NCBI RefSeq assembly: GCF_050717545.1 | Contig: NZ_JBOITN010000017.1 | Span: 1 to 64,000, forward strand | Source: Clostridium_AD sp050717545 | GTDB lineage: Bacteria > Bacillota > Clostridia > Clostridiales > Clostridiaceae | DNA: 64,000 nt | Direction of reading: 5' to 3' | Part shown: in pieces, positions 26,101-32,761 of the stretch | Numbering within the stretch: position 1 is the first letter of the stretch | How the letters are laid out: each line of letters begins with the position of its first letter | Position numbers and translations under genes: made by a program | The notes under the pieces: generated by a model | What the model was told of the DNA's origin: nothing | The model's input: only the letters and a program-made list of their open reading frames with translations | The model's database searches: none

Positions 26101-27325
26101 GGCAATGGCCAAAGGAATAAAGCCTATTATACATAATTTCGTCGGCTGTAAGGGGATATATCCTGAAAAATATGTTTGGAATTCTATAAGTGACGCAATT
26201 ACGATGTTGTCTAATAGAGAATATAACTCTAAAGAATATCTTGACTTTGTAGAAAATAACTATGGAATGCAATACGCTTTAAATAGTGTGAAAAGATTGC
26301 TTATGACACAAGATGATAATGAAGTAAATGAAGAACAATTTGATTACAAAGGATATTGGAATAAGAGGTTAAATGATAATTTTGACATAGAAGGTGTGGG
26401 TTATAGAGGTCTTGGTAAAACTTATAATATGTTTTTATATAAAACTAGACTTGAAATGTTAGACTATATAATAAAAAAAATTTTTGGGGGTTTTAAAAGT
26501 AGAAAGGTTTTAGAACTAGGGCCAGGAATTGGGATTTTCACAGAGTATTTTCATGATATTACTCGTATAAACTATTGTGCTATAGATATAAGTGAGAAAT
26601 CACAAAGAGAATTAAGTAGAAAATATAACGAATTTGAGTTTATACTAGGAGATATATCAGAAAAAGAAGACTATCCTAAAGAAAAATATGACTTAATCTT
26701 TGCAGCTGATGTATTGTTACATTTAACAGATGAAGAAAAATATAAAAACGTAGTGAAAAATTTATCGAACGTATTAAATGAGGAAGGGTATATCATAATT
26801 TTTGACCCTATAACAGTAATAAACTCAAAAAGCGTATCTCCACACTTAGTTATAAGAGATATAAAGTATATAGAAAATATTCTAAATGAAAATAATTTAG
26901 AGATTATAGGCATGCTACCTTCTGCTTTTTTTATGAATAATCCTTTTGATAAAGATATTATGAAAGGTAAAGCAGACATAGTACAAAATACATTTGATAT
27001 GATACAATCGGTATTTGGAAGCTCGGATATAGTGGATAACATTAAGCAAGATTTAGCACATTGGATATCATTATTAGATAAACAATGTTTAATTACAAAT
27101 TCATTTGGATTATCACAAAAAGTTTTGATAATTAAAAAGAAGATTAATAATGTGCAAATAGATTTTAATATTAATGATATATGGAATTATGATGAAATAA
27201 ATTCGAAATTAACTAGTATGGAAAAAGAACTAAACAAAAACGATGAGATTAAAAAGTATAATTTGATTAATTTATTTAAAAATAATGCAAATAAATTAAT
27301 TAATAGCCGTTTTAAAAACATTTAG
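23102..27325 (+). CDS. Multidomain glycosyltransferase (GT2) - TPR - glycosyltransferase (GT-B) - methyltransferase
   Basis: 1407 residues in one frame. Domains as read: a GT2 domain at 1-230 (LSIGMMVKNESKYLRKCLES, LIIVDTGSSDNT, DGD at 85-87); helical TPR-like repeats about 190-340 and 660-760; a GT-B/GT4-like domain about 763-1045 (VNKLIFVADSIKKI, IIANGVNVNEYEF, IAYVGYINYKKGSMLLL, SVLESQNMSVMQAMAKG); and a class I SAM methyltransferase about 1080-1345 (VLELGPGIGIFTEYFHD, FDLI-like DLIFAADVLLHL). It lies directly downstream of flagellin, so a role in building and methylating a flagellin glycan in the cytoplasm is the natural inference. Ribosome binding site AGGAGG; the codon use is more AT-rich than the operon genes. 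Confidence 0.85.
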   Translation: MKLSIGMMVKNESKYLRKCLESLRPIRDAIESELIIVDTGSSDNTAEIAKEFTDKVYYHEWNSDFSEMRNITLKYSTGEWFFYIDGDEIINNPNGIIQFFNSNELKTNKTASITIKNFTSIDNEDDFTVFTAARIFEKDKDFRFEGAIHNQPMWKKPMIKLNSEFYHYGYINNDRKLMDKKFLRTSGILKTELEKNPENIYYIYQLAVSYAMHGEHQLALETIEKAYDLMKSKRIDLNKYMYVSIFLAKMYLTRGKFREVEKICLEATRKEGFYIDLYYYLGNAQCSMYKNEEAIETYNIYFKKLKDFNDFKVADNLSIINYTIGLYEYAYLDMATSYERIGKYEESLKFIKKIKSEKVLNSTHSISISSYDKLNKYDELKNFYCDIAKNHSFIASNFIDAVEVYLIKSSKKTKENIYKIFSEDDSEYSLLNNVRLSSSNLQYKLDEDIDNLNFSNLPDYFGDILYYFLCENISLVKYLQGVNDFKIKNYFNYLAISHENFEKNLYSYLNNCEITKLNLNEIRIYKIMAVYLLQDKDIDNEQYSQILEKYLEIGEKYLNQIYNENIIRNELINCMKDEEDLFLMYMHFANKNENSELIYVRYLRKALDSCNYMKRGIEILQDKVKDRAIEKNNEMEVFKKKIKESISEFIEMGNFNQANALIDEYEDIIKADPEIYSMKAVVAITENRLDDAKDILINAVNIYNDDFDLNYNLGYVYEQYQDYNKAILHYSFAEKKCGDLKAKNEISNIILNIKKIHPNVVELILKKKIVFFDKGDDKFIWDIINNLSEEFETKHIRVTDYKQIDEGMRWADICWFEWCDELVAYGSRHTLAVEKKIICRLHSYEAFSIYPSKVDWTKVNKLIFVADSIKKIVMNKFKIAESKTAIIANGVNVNEYEFQVRNSGFNIAYVGYINYKKGSMLLLHTFKAIYDKDHRYKLYIAGQFQDDRDVLYFQQMIRAFGIEKNVINEGWQNNIDKWLDDKNYILCTSVLESQNMSVMQAMAKGIKPIIHNFVGCKGIYPEKYVWNSISDAITMLSNREYNSKEYLDFVENNYGMQYALNSVKRLLMTQDDNEVNEEQFDYKGYWNKRLNDNFDIEGVGYRGLGKTYNMFLYKTRLEMLDYIIKKIFGGFKSRKVLELGPGIGIFTEYFHDITRINYCAIDISEKSQRELSRKYNEFEFILGDISEKEDYPKEKYDLIFAADVLLHLTDEEKYKNVVKNLSNVLNEEGYIIIFDPITVINSKSVSPHLVIRDIKYIENILNENNLEIIGMLPSAFFMNNPFDKDIMKGKADIVQNTFDMIQSVFGSSDIVDNIKQDLAHWISLLDKQCLITNSFGLSQKVLIIKKKINNVQIDFNINDIWNYDEINSKLTSMEKELNKNDEIKKYNLINLFKNNANKLINSRFKNI

Positions 27326-27572
27326 GTTAACTTGGAGTCGTTTGAACACTTTGAATACAAGTAGTTATTAAGTTGAAATCTGTGCTATCATAAAACAAGT
27401 TAATGATATATATCACAATATTTCTATGTATGTGATAACTCTTAAATCATTATATGAATTATCAATGTTCTAGAAGTACGCAATTTAATTCTGTAGATTT
27501 TAAATCAAATTCTTTAATGGTTAGTTTTAATTCTGTAATGATTAATAAACTTCAAACAGAAGGAGGTCTAAT

Positions 27573-28931
27573 ATGACACTTTACCAAAACATCGTCAATA
27601 AGGAAGAGAAAGTTGCTGTTATAGGATTAGGATATGTTGGTATGCCATTAGCTGTTGCCTTTGCAGAGAAGATAGATGTTATTGGGTTTGATATTAACAA
27701 ACGGAAAATTAAACAGTATAAATTAGGCAATGACATTACTAATGAGGTTGGAAATGAAAAATTAAAAGCAACAAATGTTTGCTTTACATCAAACGAACTA
27801 GACTTGAAGAGTGCTAAATTTTATATAGTAGCTGTTCCAACTCCTGTAAATTCGGATAAAACTCCAGATTTAACACCTGTTGTAGGTGCAGCACAAATAG
27901 TAGGAAGAAACTTAACAAAAGGGTCTATAGTAGTTTTTGAATCAACGGTTTATCCTGGTGTAACTGAAGAAGTTTGTATGCCTATACTTGAAAAAGAATC
28001 AGGGCTGAAATGTGGTATAGACTTTAAAATAGGCTATTCACCAGAAAGAATAAATCCAGGTGATAGGGTTCATACAATTCAGAAGATAATAAAGATTGTT
28101 TCAGGTATGGATGAAGAAACATTGGAAGAGGTTGCAAAGGTGTATGAACTTATAATAGATGTCGGCGTTTATAGGGCCGAAAGCATCAAGGTAGCTGAAG
28201 CTGCTAAGGTTATTGAAAATTCGCAAAGGGACATTAATATTGCATTTGTTAATGAGCTATCAATGATATTCAATAGGATGGGTATAGACACAAGAGCGGT
28301 ACTTAATGCAGCAGGAACGAAGTGGAATTTCCTTGACTTCAATCCAGGACTAGTTGGAGGGCATTGTATAGGAGTTGATCCATACTATTTAACATATAGG
28401 GCTCAACAATTAGGCTTTAATTCGCAAGTAATAATGGCTGGTAGAAGAATAAATGATGGAATGGGAAAATATATTGCTGAGTATACTGTTAAAAGTTTAA
28501 TTAAGGCAAACAAGCAAATTAAAGGTGCCAAGGTTGTTATATTAGGTGTGACATTTAAAGAAAACTGCCCAGATGTAAGAAACTCAAAAGTAATTGATAT
28601 TATAAGGGAACTCCAGGAGTACGGAATAAATATAGTTACCTATGACCCAATTGCGAAAAAAGAAGATGTTTTTCAACAGTATGGTATTGAGCTGATTGAT
28701 ATAAAGGATGTTAATAGTGTGGACGCTGTTGTGGTAGCAGTCTCTCATGATAAGTTCAAACATTTATCTCTAGATAAATTGAAACTAATGTATAGGGATA
28801 GTTCTAATTTAAATGAGCTTGCAGTTACATATGATGATGAATTGAAAAAACAAGATGTTCTTATAGATGTTAAGGGGATTTTTGATAAGTCAGAGGCTCA
28901 AGGGAAAGGTTTAATTTATTGGAGACTATAA
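27573..28931 (+). CDS. UDP-sugar 6-dehydrogenase (nucleotide-sugar dehydrogenase, TviB/WbpA-like)
   Basis: 452 residues. NAD-binding VAVIGLGYVGMPLAVAF at 14-30, YIVAVPTPVNSDKTPDL, FESTVYPGVTEEVC, the central KVAEAAKVIENSQRDINIAF and the catalytic cysteine C265 in GGHCIGVDPYYL. These enzymes oxidise C6 of UDP-sugars in two NAD-dependent steps to the uronate. The sequence style is nearest to the UDP-N-acetylhexosamine dehydrogenases rather than UDP-glucose dehydrogenase, which I infer from motif wording only. No other sugar-biosynthesis gene is present nearby. ATG behind AAGGAGG, after a 247-base gap that has no gene. Confidence 0.88.
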   Translation: MTLYQNIVNKEEKVAVIGLGYVGMPLAVAFAEKIDVIGFDINKRKIKQYKLGNDITNEVGNEKLKATNVCFTSNELDLKSAKFYIVAVPTPVNSDKTPDLTPVVGAAQIVGRNLTKGSIVVFESTVYPGVTEEVCMPILEKESGLKCGIDFKIGYSPERINPGDRVHTIQKIIKIVSGMDEETLEEVAKVYELIIDVGVYRAESIKVAEAAKVIENSQRDINIAFVNELSMIFNRMGIDTRAVLNAAGTKWNFLDFNPGLVGGHCIGVDPYYLTYRAQQLGFNSQVIMAGRRINDGMGKYIAEYTVKSLIKANKQIKGAKVVILGVTFKENCPDVRNSKVIDIIRELQEYGINIVTYDPIAKKEDVFQQYGIELIDIKDVNSVDAVVVAVSHDKFKHLSLDKLKLMYRDSSNLNELAVTYDDELKKQDVLIDVKGIFDKSEAQGKGLIYWRL

Positions 28932-29076
28932 GTACGATTAGTCATTAATATTTAAAAATAACTAGTCACGAATAATTAGAAAGCTAGGGGGTAAAAATTT
29001 TCTAAACTTAAACCAACTAGGGTGATAGGCTTGCAAATGGAATCATATAAAAACTTTTAAATCGGGGGGTATTATA

Positions 29077-29169
29077 ATGGACATAGGGGTACTATCAATG
29101 GTAATGAGTCAATCAAGAGTACAACAATCAGCTGGAATAGTGGTAATGAAGATGGCTATGAACACTTGA
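29077..29169 (+). pseudogene. Truncated YjfB-type putative motility protein (copy 1)
   Basis: ATG 29077 behind GGGGGG starts MDIGVLSMVMSQSRVQQSAG, then IVVMKMAMNT and a stop, 30 residues. The wording matches the N-terminal half of the YjfB family of small putative motility proteins, usually about 60 residues; the second half is missing. Sequence after the stop (AAGCAAAGCAAGTTCGTCGG and GGTGCCAGGCACTT) looks like repeat-element DNA, so a repeat insertion may have removed the 3' end. A weak sigma-D-like pair (TAAA, 14 bases, GGTGATAG) lies upstream. Confidence 0.6.
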
Positions 29170-29264
29170 AAGCAAAGCAAGTTCGTCGGCAAACCTCCTC
29201 ACAAAGGTGCCAGGCACTTGTTAAATAATGTAAAAACAAAAGTTTTAAAAAATTAAAACTGTCA

Positions 29265-29323
29265 AAGTGGGTCACTTTGTGCCCCACTAAGGTAACTGTG
29301 ACTTGGGAAAAACAGTAAAATAG
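29265..29323 (+). repeat. 59-bp direct repeat, copy 1
   Basis: AAGTGGGTCACTTTGTGCCC through AACAGTAAAATAG recurs at 29613-29671 with a single base change (CCACTAAGG versus CCGCTAAGG). The first 15 bases contain a small inverted repeat (AAGTG...CACTT). Confidence 0.9.
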
Positions 29324-29326
29324 AGA

Positions 29327-29376
29327 GCTGATACTGCAGCAAGCCCTCGCGATGCTAGCTCATATCTGGTGGTTAA
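29327..29376 (+). repeat. REP-like repeat A1
   Basis: GCAAGCCCTCGCGATGCTAG through ATCTGGTGGTT resembles A2 (30859-30905) and A3 (31345-31407): a CTC-x-C-x-ATGCTA core followed by ATCTGGTGGTT. It is the most diverged of the three. Confidence 0.55.
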
Positions 29377-29573
29377 AATCAATATTACATTTATTCCAAT
29401 CATATACATGGCACGTTTCATATTATAGGGCGGAAATTAGAATGACAAATCAGCGGTAGAACTGTGCACTACTATCTTTACAAAAATATTATATGTATGA
29501 AAGTATTTTTAAAAAATTATGATTACTAATAATATGATTATGATATAATAATAGAAAAGGGAGCTGAGTTTTA

Positions 29574-29639
29574 TGGAATTGAAAAGAAATAATGCGGTTA
29601 TTATACCGTATCAAGTGGGTCACTTTGTGCCCCGCTAAG
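29574..29639 (+). pseudogene. Gene start cut off by the 59-bp repeat
   Basis: A good ribosome binding site (AAAAGGGAGCTGAG) and ATG 29574 start MELKRNNAVIIPYQ; at that point the reading frame runs into the second 59-bp repeat and stops after VGHFVPR. A TATAAT sits at 29544-29549. This looks like the first 14 codons of a real gene whose body was replaced by the repeat. Original function unknown. Confidence 0.45.
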
Positions 29640-29671
29640 GTAACTGTGACTTGGGAAAAACAGTAAAATAG
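29613..29671 (+). repeat. 59-bp direct repeat, copy 2
   Basis: 58 of 59 bases identical to 29265-29323. It falls inside the reading frame that starts at 29574. Confidence 0.9.
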
Positions 29672-29743
29672 CTAACAAGCTCAGGCAAGCATTCACATGC
29701 ACTCCCCTTTACATGCACGTCAGGTGTGAATAATTTGGAAATT
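29672..29743 (+). repeat. REP-like repeat B1
   Basis: AAGCTCAGGCAAGCATTCAC ... GTGTGAATAATTTGGAA contains ATTCACA/TGTGAAT inverted ends and two CATGCAC boxes. A shorter relative (B2) follows the transposase gene at 32079-32131. Confidence 0.55.
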
Positions 29744-29788
29744 ATATAATTGTATACAGCATTAAATCAGCAAATGGGAGGTAATATA

Positions 29789-29857
29789 ATGGACATAGGG
29801 GCACTATCAATGATAATTAGTCAAGCAAGAGTACAGCAATCACGCCAAAAGGAATAA
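29789..29857 (+). pseudogene. Truncated YjfB-type putative motility protein (copy 2)
   Basis: ATG 29789 behind GGGAGG starts MDIGALSMIISQARVQQS, nearly the same as copy 1 at 29077, then RQKE and a stop after 22 residues. Again only the N-terminal third of a YjfB-type protein remains. Two truncated copies 700 bases apart, each with an intact ribosome binding site, suggest an ancestral tandem pair damaged by repeats. Confidence 0.55.
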
Positions 29858-29901
29858 GGCTACCTAAGTTATTAGGTCGAAAGATAAAGCAAACTTTTTT
29901 A

Positions 29902-29941
29902 TAAAAAAGAAGCCCCCACCGCAGCGTAAGCAGGTGGAGGG
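29902..29941 (-). terminator. Terminator of the MNT/HEPN operon
   Basis: On the minus strand, directly after the HEPN stop, CCTCCACC pairs with GGTGGGGG around a 12-base loop (29913-29941) and is followed by CTTCTTTTTT. Confidence 0.75.
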
Positions 29942-29946
29942 ATGGT

Positions 29947-30336
29947 TCAATCACAAATATCTTCCCTTATTATTTTCAACTCATTTAATAATGTATGAAA
30001 TTTCTTTAGGTAATCATTATATTCATCCTTTGTCAAAAATTCATAATCATCCGATGCATAGCGTCTGCTAAAATAAAAATCTTTTAAATCTCTGCATAAC
30101 CATTTATACTCTTTTAATTTTGAATAATCAGCTAAATATAGAACCTCTAATAATTTAACTAAATTGTGTTCGCGACTAACCATTCCATACTTTTTTAATA
30201 TAATTCCTTTTATATTTTTTTCTATGCACTGCTGACAATGCACAAGTACACCATCTTCTAATCCTTCACAGTCTTTAGCTGTATCTATAAACTTTTCATC
30301 AATATCAGCAAAGTAAAACATATCTCGCTGTACCAT
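29947..30336 (-). CDS. HEPN domain protein (partner of the MNT nucleotidyltransferase)
   Basis: 129 residues, helical, with the HEPN pattern: an N-terminal helix, VLVHCQQCIEKNIKGIILKK (the CQQ...EK core), HNLVKLLEVLY, and YFSRRYASDDYEF near residue 92-105. In HepT toxins this last place carries R-x4-6-H (R-x4-H-x-Y) for RNA cutting; here the His is not present (RRYASDDY), so RNase activity is doubtful. HEPN proteins paired with minimal nucleotidyltransferases act as toxin-antitoxin modules or defence units. One base separates it from the upstream MNT gene; ribosome binding site GGAGG. Confidence 0.8.
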   Translation of the reverse strand: MVQRDMFYFADIDEKFIDTAKDCEGLEDGVLVHCQQCIEKNIKGIILKKYGMVSREHNLVKLLEVLYLADYSKLKEYKWLCRDLKDFYFSRRYASDDYEFLTKDEYNDYLKKFHTLLNELKIIREDICD

Positions 30337-30337
30337 A

Positions 30338-30694
30338 TTACCAACCTCCTATATCTATAAAATCTTCTAATATGCTTTTCTCAAAACTTGGTTCTATACA
30401 TATTTCATTATATCTAGCAGTTGTATACAACTTAATATCAACTTCTTTTGAAATATTTAAATCTTCTATAGAATCTTCTATTTCATGCCTTACCTGTCTT
30501 AATTCCCTTTTAGATTTATATGAATCAATTAAAACAAGTAAATCTATATCACTATACTTGGAATAACAACCTTTTGCTATTGAACCAAAGAGAAATATTT
30601 TTGAGCCATGCAAATTAGTAAGTATTGCATTTTTTACTTTTACAATTTCTAATCTTAAACTAACATCTAATGAATATTTAACCTCTCTATTCAC
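30338..30694 (-). CDS. Minimal nucleotidyltransferase (MNT/MntA-type antitoxin)
   Basis: 118 residues. The nucleotidyltransferase signature GS-x10-DxD is exact: G37 S38 and D49, D51 in FLFGSIAKGCYSKYSDIDLL. MntA-type proteins can modify the HEPN partner by transferring AMP and so block its toxicity. The GTG start is set by GAAGGAG 9 bases upstream; a TATAAT sits about 30 bases upstream on the minus strand. First gene of a two-gene operon running against all motility genes. Confidence 0.85.
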   Translation of the reverse strand: MNREVKYSLDVSLRLEIVKVKNAILTNLHGSKIFLFGSIAKGCYSKYSDIDLLVLIDSYKSKRELRQVRHEIEDSIEDLNISKEVDIKLYTTARYNEICIEPSFEKSILEDFIDIGGW

Positions 30695-30858
30695 AAAATT
30701 AGCTCCTTCTTTTTTTGTATTATATTCTAGACACTTTTTAATGAATACTAACTAATTCTAATATTTACTAATTGACCTTACCATTTGTCTATCTAATATA
30801 TTTTCATTTTAATTCATTATAACAAATATTTCAATATAATATTTTCTTCATACTTAAG

Positions 30859-30905
30859 AAGCTCAGGCAATCCCTCACAATGCTACCTGCTATCTGGTGG
30901 TTTAT
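30859..30905 (+). repeat. REP-like repeat A2
   Basis: AAGCTCAGGCAATCCCTCAC and then a block (30878-30903) identical over 26 bases to 31382-31407 (CAATGCTACCTG...CTGGTGGTTT). The 323-base gap around it (30695-31017) otherwise holds the divergent promoter region of the MNT gene and the leader of the next gene. Confidence 0.8.
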
Positions 30906-31017
30906 GTCGAAATATACTAATTGAAAATGATTAAGGTGTCTAGATTTTGCGTGGTGGTGATTAAAAAATGTGTTATAATTGTAATACTTTTAAAGCTATT
31001 AAATAGGGGGTTTCAAA

Positions 31018-31335
31018 ATGGAAAATAACAAGCCAAATAAAAATGTAACTAGTTTTAAAACAGCCAATGAAATGAAAATTATAGCCAATAATAAAAATGA
31101 AGAAAAGATTATAACCGAAGTTGAAATTGAAAAAATGTTAAAAGATATATTATCACAAGTAGAAATATCAGCCAAAAGTGGAAGCTATAATATGACATAT
31201 ATATGCTGTAGTAATAAATGGCAAAAGATTATTGGTTTTCAGCCTAAAAGACTAATTGATTTAGGATATAAAGCTAAAATTATTAAGTTTGAATCTAATC
31301 ATGAAGATAATTTAATACAAATCGAGTGGGATTAA
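31018..31335 (+). CDS. Hypothetical protein, 105 residues
   Basis: ATG start behind AATAGGGGG. The sequence is Lys/Asn/Glu-rich in the first 40 residues, then has a helical stretch (VEIEKMLKDILSQVEISAKS) and a possible small beta domain (GSYNMTYICCSNKWQKIIGF, then LIDLGYKAKIIKFES). Two neighbouring Cys at about 64-65. I do not recognise it. It is flanked by the A2 and A3 repeats at a similar distance, so it may have come in with them. No partner gene. Confidence 0.6.
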   Translation: MENNKPNKNVTSFKTANEMKIIANNKNEEKIITEVEIEKMLKDILSQVEISAKSGSYNMTYICCSNKWQKIIGFQPKRLIDLGYKAKIIKFESNHEDNLIQIEWD

Positions 31336-31344
31336 ATAGCAAGT

Positions 31345-31407
31345 TCAAGCAAACCTTTAGCGAGCTCGTCAATCTTCCTCGCAATGCTACCTGCTATCTG
31401 GTGGTTT
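31345..31407 (+). repeat. REP-like repeat A3
   Basis: Shares 26 identical bases with A2 at 31382-31407 and keeps the TCCTCGCAATGCTA core; GTCGAAAGATAAA follows, which is also seen after the second yjfB remnant (29876-29888). Confidence 0.8.
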
Positions 31408-31517
31408 TTAGTTGGTTTTGTCGAAAGATAAATATAAATACTTTCATTGTTTAATAATGATTATATCAATTCAATAGAGGGTATAATTTTAATAAATAAT
31501 GAAAACAGGAGATATTT

Positions 31518-32078
31518 ATGGAGAAAATAAAACGCTCACGAAAGTTAAGGGAATGGTATCCAAATGCAATGTACCATATTACATCTAGAGGGAATAGAAG
31601 AAATGATATTTTTAGAGATGATGAAGATTATCAAGTTTATATTACAATTGTAAAAGAAGCAATAGAATTTTTAGAAAACCAATATGAGATAATAAGTTAT
31701 TGTTTAATGACTAATCATGTACATCTTTAAGTACAAACAAAGGATAAGCATATAAAGTACCTAATGATGAGAGTTAATAGGTTTTATGCAAAATACTTTA
31801 ATAATAAGTATCTTTATATTGGACATCTTTTTCAAGCAAGGTATGGGTCAGAACTTATAGAGCAAGATTCCTATGTGCTAGAAACAAGTAGATATATACA
31901 CTTAAATCCTGTCAGGGCGAAGATGGTTGAAATGCCAAATAATTACCAGTGGAGTAGTTATTCTATGTATATAGGAAATGAAAAAGAAAAGTTTATTTGT
32001 AGTAATAGAGTATTATCTTACTTTAAAAACAAGAATATAGAATTGTATAAAATATATGTGGAGTCTGCGATTTCTTAG
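31518..32078 (+). pseudogene. REP-associated tyrosine transposase (Y1/IS200-like), interrupted by one stop
   Basis: The frame reads as a complete RAYT-type transposase of about 186 residues apart from a single in-frame TAA at 31728. Before it: REWYPNAMYHITSRGNRRND and the HUH motif LMTNHVHL; after it, in the same frame: VQTKDKHIKYL, GHLFQARYGSELIEQDSYVL and ETSRYIHLNPVRAKM. The family's usual wording HLLIQT suggests a TTA-type codon became TAA. RAYTs move or copy REP sequences; REP-like repeats lie on both sides. The start ATG 31518 follows CAGGAG. Confidence 0.85.
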
Positions 32079-32131
32079 AAGTTTAGGCAAGTATTCACAA
32101 GCACCCATTCTGTGGTGTGAATTTTGGAATA
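32079..32131 (+). repeat. REP-like repeat B2
   Basis: AAGTTTAGGCAAGTATTCAC, then GTGGTGTGAATTTTGGAA: same ends as B1 (29672-29743) with a shorter middle, so a hairpin ATTCACA...TGTGAAT is kept. Confidence 0.55.
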
Positions 32132-32160
32132 TATATATACATAAAAAATAAATTACAGTA

Positions 32161-32322
32161 ACTTGTATACCAGAAAAACATTATATGGTTAATATAGATA
32201 ATAAATTAAAGGAAATTATGGATCTAGTTTAAGGAGAATATTTCGTAATAAATAGACCAAGACAGTACGGAAAAACTGCTGCTTTGTATTTATTAAATAA
32301 AAAACTAAATATGTTAAAATAG
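32161..32322 (+). pseudogene. N-terminal fragment of an AAA-ATPase-like / PD-(D/E)XK-type protein
   Basis: In one frame: TCIPEKHYMVNIDNKLKEIM, DLV, a TAA, then GEYFVINRPRQYGKTAALYL and LNKKLNMLK before a second stop. The order (HYMV then RPRQ-x-GKT) is that of the N-terminus of the AAA-ATPase-like proteins often joined to a C-terminal nuclease-like DUF1703 domain. Only the P-loop part remains, with at least two stops and no body. It is a decayed remnant; the rest of the gap (32323-32431) shows nothing. Confidence 0.6.
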
Positions 32323-32431
32323 AAAATAAGTCATAAACTAACGGATATAATTTTAAAATCGAAGATATCAATAATAAAAAATGTAGAATAATAATTAGTG
32401 TTGAAATCAAATTCAAAGTGAGTGTGAATAT

Positions 32432-32737
32432 ATGTACAAATATTTATTCAAACTAAACAAGGAACTTCTAGATTTGTCTGCAATAAAAATAGATGATAGA
32501 TATATGAGTATATTTGATGAAATAAAAGAAAGTGAGAATATAGAATTTACGAGCGAAGATGGAGAAAGTAAAGAGTTCAAACTAAATAGAGAAGAAAAGA
32601 TTATAGAAGGAAGAGGAATAAAAGGTTTTTTTGAAAAGTATGAGGCTGAGTATATTCTCATAGAGTTTTTATCAAAAAATAAGATCAAAATATATAATTG
32701 CGAGAAACCTTCTAAAACGGAGTTAAATAAATTTTAA
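32432..32737 (+). CDS. Hypothetical protein upstream of an SNF2 helicase
   Basis: 101 residues, weak ribosome binding site (AAAGTGAGTG). The first part is helical, followed by an acidic region and a compact beta-like end (IIEGRGIKGFFEKYEAEYIL, then IEFLSKNKIKIYN). That end loosely recalls small DNA-binding barrel domains, but this is weak. It lies 24 bases before the helicase gene and in the same direction, so it probably belongs to a three-gene cassette (32432-35457). Confidence 0.6.
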   Translation: MYKYLFKLNKELLDLSAIKIDDRYMSIFDEIKESENIEFTSEDGESKEFKLNREEKIIEGRGIKGFFEKYEAEYILIEFLSKNKIKIYNCEKPSKTELNKF

Positions 32738-32761
32738 GTAAATATTGAAAACAGAGAGAGA

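Noticed and set aside
28990..29260. Possible cyclic di-GMP riboswitch near the yjfB remnants
   Set aside because: GGCAAACC occurs, but the rest of the GEMM-I core (the second GCAAAGCC-type box and tetraloop receptor) is not present.
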